The translations under genes were made by a program, and so were the position numbers. DNA of 64,000 bases from Pseudoscardovia suis. GTDB lineage: Bacteria; Actinomycetota; Actinomycetes; Actinomycetales; Bifidobacteriaceae. Under the pieces are notes generated by a model, which was given only the letters and a program-made list of their open reading frames with translations, was not told the DNA's origin and made no database searches. The DNA lies in assembly GCF_002797875.1 (NCBI RefSeq), contig NZ_PGFC01000003.1:62001-126000 (forward strand), read 5' to 3'. How positions within the stretch are numbered: the first letter of the stretch is position 1; every line of letters begins with the position of its first letter. This document shows positions 44,357 through 53,595 of the stretch, in pieces.

Positions 44357-45361
44357 TCAGGATGCGGATTGCGATGCCGTGGCCTGCTCGTAAATCTGCG
44401 TCGTGCATTGCTGCAATCCGTCGGTCTTGCCCTCGCCTATCGCCACAAGCGCCTGATACGCTTCGTCAAGCGTGGACACCGCGACGTCCCGCATGCCGGC
44501 GGGCACGTGCCCCACCACTTCATCACAGTTGGATGCAGGCGCGAGGAACCAGGTGGCTCCGTCGTGTTTGGCGCCGATCATCTTCTGACGTATGCCTCCG
44601 ATGGCCCCCACGGTGCCGTCCGATTCCATGGTGCCGGTGCCGGCAATCGTCAGACCGCCGGTCTCCTGCTGGGGCGTGAGCATGTCAATGACGCCGAGCG
44701 TGTACATGAGACCCGCCGACGGGCCGCCCACATCGCCGGGCGTGATGGTGACTTTGACGGAATCCGCCGACAATCCGCTGACAAGACCATGCTGTTGCAC
44801 ATACTGCACGGCGTTCGTCGAGGCGGAATCCTCCGCGGTCGTCATCTGGTCCGTGGATTCGGATTCGTAATCGTCGCTCGACGTGCCATAGGGCACCACC
44901 GCCTCTCGGGGCAGGATGACGGAATCCTTGTTGAGATAAGCGGCGAGCGCCTCCCAGTTCTGCGCGGGGCTCACAGCACCCGCCACGAGCACCGTCGTCA
45001 TGAGCAGCTTGCCGGAATCCGCGTATGTCTGCGCACCTTGGATGTCGATGACCTTGGCGGTGGAGCCGTCGCTTGTCACGTCGCCCAGCACGTCGAGCGT
45101 GCCGCCGGGATACCGCAACGCATAAGGGCTGGGAATGCACAGCGCCACGATGCACAGCACCGCGAACACCACGCCCAGCAGGTAGCGCGCACCCATGCGG
45201 CCATGCACCGCGTCACGTAGCCAGGCAAAGGGATTGCGGTGGATTACAGGCGACGGGACCGACTCCCCCGCTGCCGCGCCGGTGCCACCGGTGGACAAGG
45301 GGTCTTCTTTTTTTGCCGCCCTGAGCGAACTCGAATCGACATCATGCGATTTTTCGGACAT
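44357..45361 (-). CDS. YlbL-type secreted Lon-domain (S16) protease
   Basis: The protein has a 60-residue cytoplasmic tail, one membrane helix (about 63-83) and an external region with the Lon proteolytic domain at the C-terminus. The catalytic Ser lies in GDVGGPSAGLMYTLGVID and the Lys in GGIRQKMIGAKHDGA. The PDZ region between helix and protease (about 90-190) is divergent. Family members such as Bacillus YlbL and mycobacterial homologues are membrane-tethered serine proteases. It is divergent to the DUF2342 gene, an arrangement also known in mycobacteria. Confidence 0.88.
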   Translation of the reverse strand: MSEKSHDVDSSSLRAAKKEDPLSTGGTGAAAGESVPSPVIHRNPFAWLRDAVHGRMGARYLLGVVFAVLCIVALCIPSPYALRYPGGTLDVLGDVTSDGSTAKVIDIQGAQTYADSGKLLMTTVLVAGAVSPAQNWEALAAYLNKDSVILPREAVVPYGTSSDDYESESTDQMTTAEDSASTNAVQYVQQHGLVSGLSADSVKVTITPGDVGGPSAGLMYTLGVIDMLTPQQETGGLTIAGTGTMESDGTVGAIGGIRQKMIGAKHDGATWFLAPASNCDEVVGHVPAGMRDVAVSTLDEAYQALVAIGEGKTDGLQQCTTQIYEQATASQSAS

Positions 45362-45422
45362 GCTCCCATACTATAAGAGACAACATTAAGATTCTTTGGA
45401 AATTCACGGACAGGATGGCAGC

Positions 45423-47042
45423 ATGGACGAGAATGCCTTGCACCAATGGATGCTCGAAGCCTTCGGCCCCTTTCAGGGCGAGCAGGCTTGGAGGCAGTTT
45501 CAGCAGCTGCCTGACGAGCTCAAGCGCCAGCTGATGGAGTCGTCTGCCAACGGACTGCCTGACCCCGCCCAGATGCGCGGCTTGTTCACCGCGCTCAACA
45601 CCAGCGGTCTCGACACGATGGCGGACATGCAATCCGCAATGAAGAACGGCCCCATCATCGTGGATTTCGCCAAAGCCCTCGCCAATGGCAAGGTGCAGGC
45701 TGCCAAGGACTACCAGCCCATGGTCAACGGCAAGGACGCCGAGGACATGCGCAACGCCATCAGCGAGGCGAACCTGTGGCTGGATTCCACGATGTCGTTC
45801 GACCCCGCGCCGGGCGAGACAGGCGTGTGGTCGCGCGAACAATGGGTTGACAAGACGCTTCCCGGCTGGGCGAAGATCGCCACCCCGGTGGTCACCAAGC
45901 TGTCGCAGTCCCTGTCGGATGTGTTACGCGAACGTTTGGGCGATCATTTCGACGGCAAAATCTCCGGCGTGTTCGCCGGCCCCATCTCCTTGCCCATTCC
46001 CCCGGACATGGATGTCGCTGACATCCTGCGCTTCGTGGGAAGCCTGTCGTTCTCGCTGCAATTGGGGTCCGTCGCCGGCGACATGGCGTCGGAAGTGCAT
46101 GGGTCGTTCGACCAAGGCCTGCCCATGGCCGCCAACCCGGCGGGTGCGCTCATCGTGCAGAATGCGAAGGATTATGCGGCGAAACTCGAACTGGACGACC
46201 GTGAGGTCATGCAGTTCCTCGCGCTCATCGAAATAGCCCATGCGCGACTTTTCAGCTCGGTCGCATGGCTGCCGTCGCGTTTCGAAACGCTCATCTACAA
46301 ATACGCCCGTTCCATTTCCATCGACCCCGACCTGATGGAGACCGAGCTGCGCGACGCGGATTCCATGAATCCCGAGGCGTTGTCCGGCGCGGTCAATCTC
46401 AGTCGTGTCGGCGCCGACCAGACACCGGAGCAGCAGGAGGTGCTCAGCTCCATCGAGAACCTGCTGGCGCTGGTGGAAGGCTGGGTGGATTGCGTCGTAT
46501 GGCGCGCCGGCATGGCGCACCTGCCGCATCTCGATCAGCTGCTCGAGATGCGCCGCCGCGAGCGCGTGGAAGGCGGCCCGGCTGAGCAGACACTGGAATC
46601 GTTGCTGGGATTGCACGTGCATCCGCGCACAATGCGGCAGGCCGCGCATGTGTGGGAACAGCTCACGGCACAGGGAATCGACGATCGTGACGCACATTGG
46701 CGCCATCCAGACTGCCTGCCGCAAATCCCCGCCGCCGATGGCGCTGTCAATGCCACCGATGGCACCGATGACACCGACAAGGGCACGGCCTCCCGCGATG
46801 ACGCCACGGTTGCCGACGATTCCCCTGCGGCGGCCGTCCGTTCCGACGCCGCTTCCGGCGATGCAGCATCCACGCAATCGAATGACAATGCGGCGACGAG
46901 TCCCGCACATTCCATTGATTGGGACGCCGAGCTCGCCAAGCTGCTCGACGACGTCAACGATGCCGATGGCGACAATGCCGATGACACCAACGATCCTCCG
47001 ACGCCTCCCACTCCCCCGTCTCCGCCGGCCGATGCCAGCTGA
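45423..47042 (+). CDS. Zinc-dependent metalloprotease-like protein (DUF2342)
   Basis: The 539-residue protein shows the DUF2342 pattern: helical N-terminus, FAGPISLPIPPDMDVADILRF-like region, then the variant zincin motif ALIEIAHARLFSSVAWL (E..H.RLF, about residues 268-284) and a distant DPDLMETELRDADSMNPEAL segment. The last 100 residues are Asp/Ala/Thr-rich and disordered, ending in a proline-rich tail. The start is the ATG at 45423; an in-frame TTG at 45396 is less likely. The family is actinobacterial and of uncertain function. It converges on uvrD2 with 44 bases between stops. Confidence 0.85.
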   Translation: MDENALHQWMLEAFGPFQGEQAWRQFQQLPDELKRQLMESSANGLPDPAQMRGLFTALNTSGLDTMADMQSAMKNGPIIVDFAKALANGKVQAAKDYQPMVNGKDAEDMRNAISEANLWLDSTMSFDPAPGETGVWSREQWVDKTLPGWAKIATPVVTKLSQSLSDVLRERLGDHFDGKISGVFAGPISLPIPPDMDVADILRFVGSLSFSLQLGSVAGDMASEVHGSFDQGLPMAANPAGALIVQNAKDYAAKLELDDREVMQFLALIEIAHARLFSSVAWLPSRFETLIYKYARSISIDPDLMETELRDADSMNPEALSGAVNLSRVGADQTPEQQEVLSSIENLLALVEGWVDCVVWRAGMAHLPHLDQLLEMRRRERVEGGPAEQTLESLLGLHVHPRTMRQAAHVWEQLTAQGIDDRDAHWRHPDCLPQIPAADGAVNATDGTDDTDKGTASRDDATVADDSPAAAVRSDAASGDAASTQSNDNAATSPAHSIDWDAELAKLLDDVNDADGDNADDTNDPPTPPTPPSPPADAS

Positions 47043-47086
47043 TAGCTGCGGCATCCTCGCCGACGATGCCGGACCAACCGGGCGGA

Positions 47087-48793
47087 TCACTTGCCGCGCA
47101 GGAATGGGCTGAGCATGCGCTCATGCGGCGCATACCCCGTGGATGGCGCATCCGTGCTCGCATAGGAGGGAAACAGCTCTTTCTGGGCGCGCGTGACCGC
47201 CACGTACATGAGGCGGCGCTCCTCTTCCCGTTCGCTTTCATCAGTGGGCGAATGATACGGGATGAGCCCGTCTGCGCAACCGGCGACGAACACATACTTC
47301 CATTCGAGGCCCTTCGCCGCGTGGATCGTGGAAAGGCTCACCGTTTGCCGCGCCGGCATCGTGGTGGCGCTTCCCCGCTGGCGTAATTGGGTCAGCTGAG
47401 CCAACGCCTGTTCCTCGGCAGCCATGCGACGCTGCGTCGCAACAGCGGTGGGAGTAGACGGCGATGAAGCGGGAATGGTTCTCTCCGCCGGCGCCAGGGA
47501 CGCTGCCGGCGATGGTGCAGCCATGGTATCCGACGGCGCGTTGCCGCTCATCCCTGCGCTCGCCCAGTCCCCGTTCTGAGGCGTCGTCTCGCTCTCATTT
47601 CCGTCGGTGAACTCGACCTTGCGCACGGAACTGGCGATTCCACGCTCCTCGAGCGCTTTGGCGATGGGCTTGAGCTGCGCATTCGTGCGGGTCAGCACGC
47701 CGATGTCACCCAAAGGCACACCATGCTCCTGCAACCGCTTGATGCGCGCAGCGATTCCTTGCGCTTCCGCACTGTCGTCCTCATAACGCGTCGGCCTGAT
47801 GTCCCGCCCCTTCGGCTGGGCTGATGTGAGTTCCAGATACTCGTCGCGGTGCGGCGAAGCGGCAAGCACACGGTTCGCATACTGCACGATCTGCGGCGTG
47901 GAACGGTAATCCCGGTTGAGCACGATGTCGGAATGCACCGGAGCGAATTCCCGCGCGAAATCACGCAGATAGTAGCTCGTCGCCCCTGCGAACGAATAAA
48001 TGGTCTGGGCCGCATCCCCCACAACGCACACCTCGTTGATGTCCCCCAGCCACAGGCGCAGGAGGCGATGCTGCAAAGGCGAGACATCCTGGTATTCGTC
48101 GACCGTGATGCAATCGATGCCGCCGCGAATGCGCCGCGCCTGCCGTGGGAATCGTTCGATGATGTGGCACACCAGCAGCAGGATGTCATTGAAGTCCATC
48201 CGGTTGGCAGCCGCTTTCTGGCGCTCATATTCCTGAGCGAGTTCCGCGAAGGTATCCGGTTCCAACCCTGCCGGCGGCACGCGCCCCGTCGCCTTGCACA
48301 CGGTCGGGTAATCCTGAGGAGCGATGAGGCTCACCTTTGCCCAGTTGATCTCGGATTCCACGTCCTGCACCGCCCCTTTGTCCAGGTCGGTCCGGTTCGT
48401 CACGATGCGCACGGCTTCCGCCAGCGCCTTCGGCGAGCTCTGGTGAATCTCGGGGAAGGCGTCGGTGGTCACGGCATCCCACACCAAGTGAAGCTGACCC
48501 AACGCCGCCGAATGGAAGGTGCGCGCCTTCACGTCCCCGAAGCCCAGACCGTCCAGTCTCGAATGCATCTCCTGCGCCGCTCTTTTGGAGAATGTGACGG
48601 CGAGCACGTGGGAGGGATTCCACACGTCCAGCGCGCACGCATAGGCGATGCGACGGGTGATCGTGCGCGTTTTGCCGGCACCAGCGCCCGCGATGATGCG
48701 CACGGGGCCGCTCGTGGCCACCGCCGCCCGTCGCTGGGATTCGTCAAGGCCTTCCAGCAAGGATTCGGGATCCATATGCTTCACGCCAACCAT
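47087..48793 (-). CDS. uvrD2: UvrD/PcrA-type DNA helicase (UvrD2-like)
   Basis: This SF1A helicase has the Q-motif LDESQRRAA, Walker A GAGAGKTRT, motif Ia AVTFSKRAAQEM, Walker B DCITVDEYQDVSPLQ, motif III VVGDAAQTIYSFAGA, motif IV LNRDYRST, motif V STIHAAKGLEW and motif VI EEERRLMYVAVTRAQ. With 569 residues it is shorter than UvrD/PcrA (about 720); the 2B region is reduced to an Ala/Ser/Pro-rich linker (about 405-470). No HRDC domain is present. The start at 48793 has GGAAGGAA upstream. Role: unwinding during DNA repair. Confidence 0.92.
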   Translation of the reverse strand: MVGVKHMDPESLLEGLDESQRRAAVATSGPVRIIAGAGAGKTRTITRRIAYACALDVWNPSHVLAVTFSKRAAQEMHSRLDGLGFGDVKARTFHSAALGQLHLVWDAVTTDAFPEIHQSSPKALAEAVRIVTNRTDLDKGAVQDVESEINWAKVSLIAPQDYPTVCKATGRVPPAGLEPDTFAELAQEYERQKAAANRMDFNDILLLVCHIIERFPRQARRIRGGIDCITVDEYQDVSPLQHRLLRLWLGDINEVCVVGDAAQTIYSFAGATSYYLRDFAREFAPVHSDIVLNRDYRSTPQIVQYANRVLAASPHRDEYLELTSAQPKGRDIRPTRYEDDSAEAQGIAARIKRLQEHGVPLGDIGVLTRTNAQLKPIAKALEERGIASSVRKVEFTDGNESETTPQNGDWASAGMSGNAPSDTMAAPSPAASLAPAERTIPASSPSTPTAVATQRRMAAEEQALAQLTQLRQRGSATTMPARQTVSLSTIHAAKGLEWKYVFVAGCADGLIPYHSPTDESEREEERRLMYVAVTRAQKELFPSYASTDAPSTGYAPHERMLSPFLRGK

Positions 48794-49025
48794 GAGGTTC
48801 CTTCCTGCAAAGCGGGCGGCGTTCCGAATGGATCCACCGCCTGCCGTCATCATGCTGCCACCCATCATGCCATGCCGTCCGCCATGCCGCGCCCATCACC
48901 ATGGTGCGCACCGATAAGGGCACGACATGGTGCGCATACCTTACCGGCCGCGGATTTCCGGCCGCGATGCGCAATGAAAAAGTCCGCACGGCACTCCCAC
49001 ACCGTCTGAATTTAATCGTTATCTG

Positions 49026-49040
49026 TATTATTGTGGATAA
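49026..49040 (+). promoter_or_regulatory. Putative leaderless promoter -10 with overlapping DnaA box
   Basis: In an AT-rich island, TATTAT (49026-49031) lies 11 bases before the GTG at 49043. A start of transcription about 7 bases downstream would leave almost no leader, which fits the lack of a ribosome site. TGTGGATAA (49032-49040) is a perfect inverse match to the DnaA box TTATCCACA and overlaps the expected start point. Confidence 0.45.
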
Positions 49041-49042
49041 CT

Positions 49043-51049
49043 GTGACTAAGACCCTCTACGAAGCTGCAGCGCTCACCGCCGCCATTGCCCCCGGTTTCT
49101 CACCTTCCGGCGTGCGCGATTCCGAGCAGTTCTTGGAGGCCGGCGACCGCGACGGCCTGCAGACGGTGGTCGTGCTGGATGCTGCAGGCAAGGAATACGA
49201 CACAACGATTGCGCAAGGCGCCGATGCCGTGCGCCTGCTGTCGAGGCGTGCAGTCTCCGCCATCCGCATGCGCGAGGCAAAGGAGCCTGTCGGGCTGCGT
49301 TTCCACCTTGACAACGTACGGTATTTCAAAACACTCAACAAAAAGGACGGCCCGCAGGCGCTCGCCGTCATGGTGACGAAGCACTACGACGGCGAAGCGA
49401 CGCCACTGAGCGACCTCACCGAATCCCAGTGTGGTGCGCTGGGCGCTGCCATCGCCGCCATACACCGCCTGAGCCCGCAGTTCTTCCGCCAGGCGAAGTT
49501 CCCCTCGTTCACCGCCGACCAGATCGAACGCCAGCTGCGCGCATGGGTCAAGAGCCTCTCCCACAACGAGCAGATTCCCCAGCAGATTCTCAGCGCATGG
49601 CAGGGCGCCCTTCAGGAACCGGGGTTGTTCAACTTCCGCTGCCGAGTGGTGCACGGCGGCTTCAAGGACGGCGACGCATTGTTCCAGAAGAACGACGTGG
49701 CCGCGCTCATCCATTGGGAGGACCTGCAGATCAATGACCCTGCACGCGACCTGGCATGGATCTACATGTATCTTGACCAGCAGCGCCGCGAAGCAGTGAC
49801 CGCCGCCTACGCCAGGGTGATGGGATCGCGCATGGACGACATGATCATGCTGCGCGCCCGCATGTGGGTGCAAATGGAGCAGGTGCGCGACTTCCTCACC
49901 GCCGTGGAACGCGCCGACAATGTGGAGATCATGACCCTCAAGGCCCGTCTTGACCGCATGGCGCATGCCATCGTCGCCGAACACAACGCACACCCCGGTT
50001 CATCGCGACGCTTCGAGCATCCGACGACGCTCACCGTCGGCGACCTTCTGGCACACCCCGACCTCAAGACCGATGCAGGCCAGCCTGCAAGCAACGCGCG
50101 TCCCCAAGGCCAGAACGGGAATCGAAACGACCAACCGTATACCGTCAATGCCGCGGATTTCGCTCGCTCCGAAGCGAACTCCGCGCGCACCGCCACCTCT
50201 CCTGCCACTTCACCCGCCGCACGTGCCACTTCCCGCGCAGATGCTTATGCAGGCGACGATGCAAGCACGCAGGCATTCGGTGCCGCCGCCCCTGGCGAGC
50301 AAGTGCAGCATTTCTCCCTGCCGGAGCTCAATACCGTGGGTCTGGATCTCGAACGGCTCTCCCACGCCTCGCACACGACCTGGGCGCATGATGACTCGCA
50401 AGTGCGCGGGCAGCAAGACGCAGACGCTGACACCGCAACCGGCACGTCAGCGCAATCCGATGCTCACAGCGGTGCCGATCTGGGCGATGACACCCATTCG
50501 ATGCAAACCGTCACGGAATCGGCGCTGAGCATGTCGTTCATCCCTCGTCATACGCGCACTGGTCTGCGACCGGTCACTGCGCCCGACACAGAACCCCAGG
50601 AACCGGGGTTGGAATCCTCCCCCACGCAAATCTATTCGGACGCGATGCACGCCGATGGCTTGGATGAATTCTCCGATGAATTCCATCCCGCCGTGCGTTA
50701 TGGTGCGCGCTACTCACACAGGCACGGGTCCGACGACACCGTTTCGAGCAATCAGTCCCGCGACGTGCACGAATCCGAGGACACTGCGACGGTCATGCTG
50801 CCGCAGCAGCCGTCGTATTTCGAAGAAGACAGCCCCCAGGACCCGGCGCGCATCATCCGCCCGCATTTCAGCATGAACGATGAATCAGCCAGCGATGCCC
50901 CTGAGACGGACCCTGATACGGCACCCGAGACACCAAGCGACGACTCCGGCCACGAACCCGCCACGACCACGCATCATGGCAAGATCGTGGCGGATGACGC
51001 GGAATCCACCGATCCGTCCGGGGATTTCGCGATAACCCCGCAGGAGTGA
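49043..51049 (+). CDS. APH/maltokinase-fold protein with long acidic disordered tail
   Basis: Residues 1-320 resemble aminoglycoside-phosphotransferase-fold kinases: the C-lobe reads VVHGGFKDGDALFQKNDVAALIHWEDLQINDPARDLAWIY. In active enzymes this stretch is HGDxxxxN...DFG/D..GDP..DLA. Here the catalytic Asp of HGD is Gly, and the metal Asp lies in HWED rather than D(F/W). The protein may be a pseudokinase or use shifted residues. Residues 330-668 are disordered, rich in Asp, Ala, Thr and Glu. I use the GTG at 49043; a TTG at 49031 is the only longer start. It is divergent to uvrD2. Confidence 0.7.
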   Translation: MTKTLYEAAALTAAIAPGFSPSGVRDSEQFLEAGDRDGLQTVVVLDAAGKEYDTTIAQGADAVRLLSRRAVSAIRMREAKEPVGLRFHLDNVRYFKTLNKKDGPQALAVMVTKHYDGEATPLSDLTESQCGALGAAIAAIHRLSPQFFRQAKFPSFTADQIERQLRAWVKSLSHNEQIPQQILSAWQGALQEPGLFNFRCRVVHGGFKDGDALFQKNDVAALIHWEDLQINDPARDLAWIYMYLDQQRREAVTAAYARVMGSRMDDMIMLRARMWVQMEQVRDFLTAVERADNVEIMTLKARLDRMAHAIVAEHNAHPGSSRRFEHPTTLTVGDLLAHPDLKTDAGQPASNARPQGQNGNRNDQPYTVNAADFARSEANSARTATSPATSPAARATSRADAYAGDDASTQAFGAAAPGEQVQHFSLPELNTVGLDLERLSHASHTTWAHDDSQVRGQQDADADTATGTSAQSDAHSGADLGDDTHSMQTVTESALSMSFIPRHTRTGLRPVTAPDTEPQEPGLESSPTQIYSDAMHADGLDEFSDEFHPAVRYGARYSHRHGSDDTVSSNQSRDVHESEDTATVMLPQQPSYFEEDSPQDPARIIRPHFSMNDESASDAPETDPDTAPETPSDDSGHEPATTTHHGKIVADDAESTDPSGDFAITPQE

Positions 51050-51443
51050 TGCAACGCACTGATTGTGCAGATTTCACAGCTGTTGTCGCTGCAGGCTCCA
51101 CGGCTGGCCTCGCCGCAGATTCCACTGCAGATTCCACTCTGCAGATTCCACTCTGCAGATCTCACTGCGCAGATTTCACTGCGCGCTCCGCACAAGAGCA
51201 CATTGCCGCCGCTTCGCTCTAAGCGCATCACAGGGCCTGCACGCCTCATGTGCAGGCCCTCGTCCTTTACAATGGGTGAAAACGGCCTCATGCCGACGCG
51301 TGGCCCGCACAAGCGAGGCAACACACCGGCATCACACCGCGCATGCCTTACGGACGCACCAGCGCCCACCACGCTTGCATGCCCGTTCACACAGCGCATG
51401 CCCGGCCACAGACCGCACGCCTGACCACAGACAAGGAGACATC
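51050..51443 (+). other. Intergenic region with short repeats and a terminator hairpin
   Basis: Downstream of the APH-like gene, GCAGATTCCACTC/T and close variants occur about six times between 51066 and 51185. Then GGGCCTGCAC (51233-51242) pairs perfectly with GTGCAGGCCC (51250-51259) and is followed by TCGTCCTTT, a probable weak terminator. No gene is seen before the DUF3107 gene; a C/A-rich stretch (51300-51430) probably holds its promoter. Confidence 0.55.
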
Positions 51444-51665
51444 ATGGACGTAGAAATCGGAATCCAGAACGTCGCGCGCCCCGTTCGTTTCACCACCAAG
51501 GACAGCGCGGAATCCGTCGCCGCGACGCTCAAGGAAGCGACTGACGCGGGATCGATTGCGCAGTTCACCGATGAGAAGGGCGAGACGGTGCTCGTCAACG
51601 GCAAGGCAATCGGCTATGCGATCGTGGGCGAAGAGGAACCGAGGCACGTCGGCTTCGGCATGTGA
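51444..51665 (+). CDS. DUF3107 family protein
   Basis: The 73-residue protein MDVEIGIQNVARPVRFTTKD...AESVAATLKEATDAG..IAQFTDEKGETVLVNGKAIGYAIVGEEEPRHVGFGM covers the whole DUF3107 domain. The family is actinobacterial, of unknown function, and commonly lies near UvrD-type helicase genes, as here. It appears cytoplasmic. AAGGAGAC precedes the ATG. A tandem repeat and a large hairpin follow its stop. Confidence 0.9.
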   Translation: MDVEIGIQNVARPVRFTTKDSAESVAATLKEATDAGSIAQFTDEKGETVLVNGKAIGYAIVGEEEPRHVGFGM

Positions 51666-51691
51666 GGCGTGCACGGATCACACGTGCAGTC

Positions 51692-51730
51692 AGCCATATG
51701 CATGAGCCATATGCATGAGCCATATGCATG
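51692..51730. repeat. Three perfect 13-bp repeats
   Basis: AGCCATATGCATG is repeated three times without gaps, followed by AGC. Each unit contains CATATG and ATGCAT palindromes. It lies between the DUF3107 stop and the next hairpin. Confidence 0.9.
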
Positions 51731-51810
51731 AGCGCTCGATACGGTGCTTGAGCAGCGCATGGAACAGCGCACAGCACATAAACAGAGCATCAACAGACAG
51801 CGCAAAACAG

Positions 51811-51863
51811 CATATGAATCGGGGAGGCGGCATCGCTGTGATGTCGCCTCCCCGATTCATATG
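51811..51863. terminator. 24-bp hairpin between converging genes
   Basis: CATATGAATCGGGGAGGCG (51811-51829) pairs perfectly with CGCCTCCCCGATTCATATG (51845-51863). The inner GCATC/GATGT extends the stem to 24 bp with one G-U and a loop of 5. On the minus strand CTGTTTTG follows. It most likely ends transcription from both the DUF3107 and the LytR_C gene. Confidence 0.6.
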
Positions 51864-51964
51864 CAAACCCACGTGCATGCCACTGACCGGACACTTCTGG
51901 CCGGCCACTTCAAGGCCGAAGGACCGGCCGGACGGTCATGCCGCCGTGATTAATCACAGCATGA

Positions 51965-52642
51965 TTATCGCAGCACGACCGCCACGTCGGAGCTGATGTT
52001 GCCGGCCTGCACGACTTGGCTGACGCCCAGCTTGGCTGCCACGTCCTGGGCGGTGGCCAGATCGGCGTCCGTGCGGTACCACACTGTGGTGGCGGACGGC
52101 AGCGAATTGTAGTCGGCCGGATTCGTCGCGGTCACGTTCGTATAGCCGTTGTTTTCCAAGGTCTGTGCATTGGATGCCGCCGCACCGGTCACGCCGCTTC
52201 CGTTGTAGACGACGATCTGCGCTGCCGTGTTGGCCGCAGCGGAGGACGACGAAGATTCGGACGGAGATTCCTCAGCGGAGGACGAGGAATCGGAGGACGC
52301 CGTTGCATCCGCGGATGATTCCGTGGAAGAAGCGTCGGCAGAAGATGCGTCGGTGGAAGATGCGTCGCTCGACGACGAGGATGCGGTGTCCACGGCAGAA
52401 GCCGATGAAGAGGATTCCGCAGCCGTGCTCGACGACTGCGCCACGGAGGCATCCGTTCTGCTGTTGAAAGCACCGGAGAAGAACGCCCACGCGAGAGCAC
52501 CCAACAGCACCGCGATCACGATGGTGACGAGATACGGCACGATTCGCACGGCAAGACTGCGGTTGCCGCGATGCATCCCGATGGGTCCGCTCGGCGGATT
52601 GTCGAACTCATCCGCTGGATACTTATGTTCGTTGTCAGTCAT
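51965..52642 (-). CDS. LytR C-terminal domain protein, membrane-anchored
   Basis: The 225-residue protein has a cytoplasmic tail of about 30 residues, one helix (about 33-55), a Ser/Ala/Asp-rich linker (about 65-135) and a LytR_C domain: [70 protein letters not shown] (the core, about 140-210). The domain occurs alone or after LytR-CpsA-Psr ligases; stand-alone forms are probably cell-wall associated. The Ser-rich linker is of low complexity and may be glycosylated. GGAGGAAAACT precedes the ATG. Confidence 0.88.
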   Translation of the reverse strand: MTDNEHKYPADEFDNPPSGPIGMHRGNRSLAVRIVPYLVTIVIAVLLGALAWAFFSGAFNSRTDASVAQSSSTAAESSSSASAVDTASSSSSDASSTDASSADASSTESSADATASSDSSSSAEESPSESSSSSAAANTAAQIVVYNGSGVTGAAASNAQTLENNGYTNVTATNPADYNSLPSATTVWYRTDADLATAQDVAAKLGVSQVVQAGNISSDVAVVLR

Positions 52643-52777
52643 AGTTTTCCTCCGACGTGTGACTCACGTGTCAGTTTACAAGTCATAGCGACCAATTGCA
52701 CGAGCTCCATGCGTATTCCAAGAAACGCCAACCTACGAACCGCCGCACCGCCCACGCCGTCGCGTACAGTGGAGTGC

Positions 52778-53479
52778 ATGAAACTCGCTGCACTCGACGA
52801 ACTCATGGAACCCGGATGGGCGCACGCCCTGGCCCCCATGGAGCCGCAGATTCGCGAAATGGGGAACTTCCTGCGCGCTGAAGCGGCGCAGGGCAAGCGG
52901 TTCCTCCCGGCATCGTCCGCTATATTCCGCGCATTCACGATTCCACTGGACTCCATCAAGGTGCTCATCGTCGGCCAGGACCCCTACCCCACCCCGGGCC
53001 ATCCCGTGGGATTGAGCTTCTCAGTAGCACCGGATGTGCATCCGCTGCCGCGCAGCCTGCAAAACATCTTCGCCGAGCTCGTCGAGGACGAGAACGTGCC
53101 CATGCCCGCCAACGGTGACCTGACACCGTGGACGCAACGCGGCGTCATGCTGCTCAACAGATGCCTGACGGTGGAAGTCGGCAAACCGAACTCGCATCAC
53201 AACAAGGGATGGGAGCGCATCACGGATGCCGCGATCGACGCGCTCAATGCGCGCACACGACCGGACGGATCGCCCCAGCCGCTCGTGGCGATACTATGGG
53301 GACGCAATGCGCAGACATTGGAACCGAGGCTCACGAACGCCGCGATCATCAAATCGCCCCACCCCAGTCCCATGTCGGCACGCTATGGCTTCTTCGGATC
53401 CCATCCGTTCTCACGAGCGAACGCCGCCTTGGCGTCGATGGGCGCGCAGCCAATCGACTGGTCGCTGCCTTCCGCCTAG
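52778..53479 (+). CDS. ung: Uracil-DNA glycosylase
   Basis: Family 1 UDG removes uracil from DNA. The catalytic water-activating Asp is in [20 protein letters not shown], followed by [14 protein letters not shown], the [22 protein letters not shown] region and the leucine loop [21 protein letters not shown] with the catalytic His. The length of 233 is normal. The start at 52778 has GGAG close upstream; longer frames overlap the divergent LytR_C promoter region and lack conserved residues. Confidence 0.97.
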   Translation: MKLAALDELMEPGWAHALAPMEPQIREMGNFLRAEAAQGKRFLPASSAIFRAFTIPLDSIKVLIVGQDPYPTPGHPVGLSFSVAPDVHPLPRSLQNIFAELVEDENVPMPANGDLTPWTQRGVMLLNRCLTVEVGKPNSHHNKGWERITDAAIDALNARTRPDGSPQPLVAILWGRNAQTLEPRLTNAAIIKSPHPSPMSARYGFFGSHPFSRANAALASMGAQPIDWSLPSA

Positions 53480-53595
53480 GCTGGTGACGTTTTCGCTTAG
53501 ACTGGTGTCATCCCAGACATGATGACGTTCGAGACACGTGCATCGCCAATCCACGAACAATTCCAAGAACTTCGTTTCAATTCGACAGGAGAATC

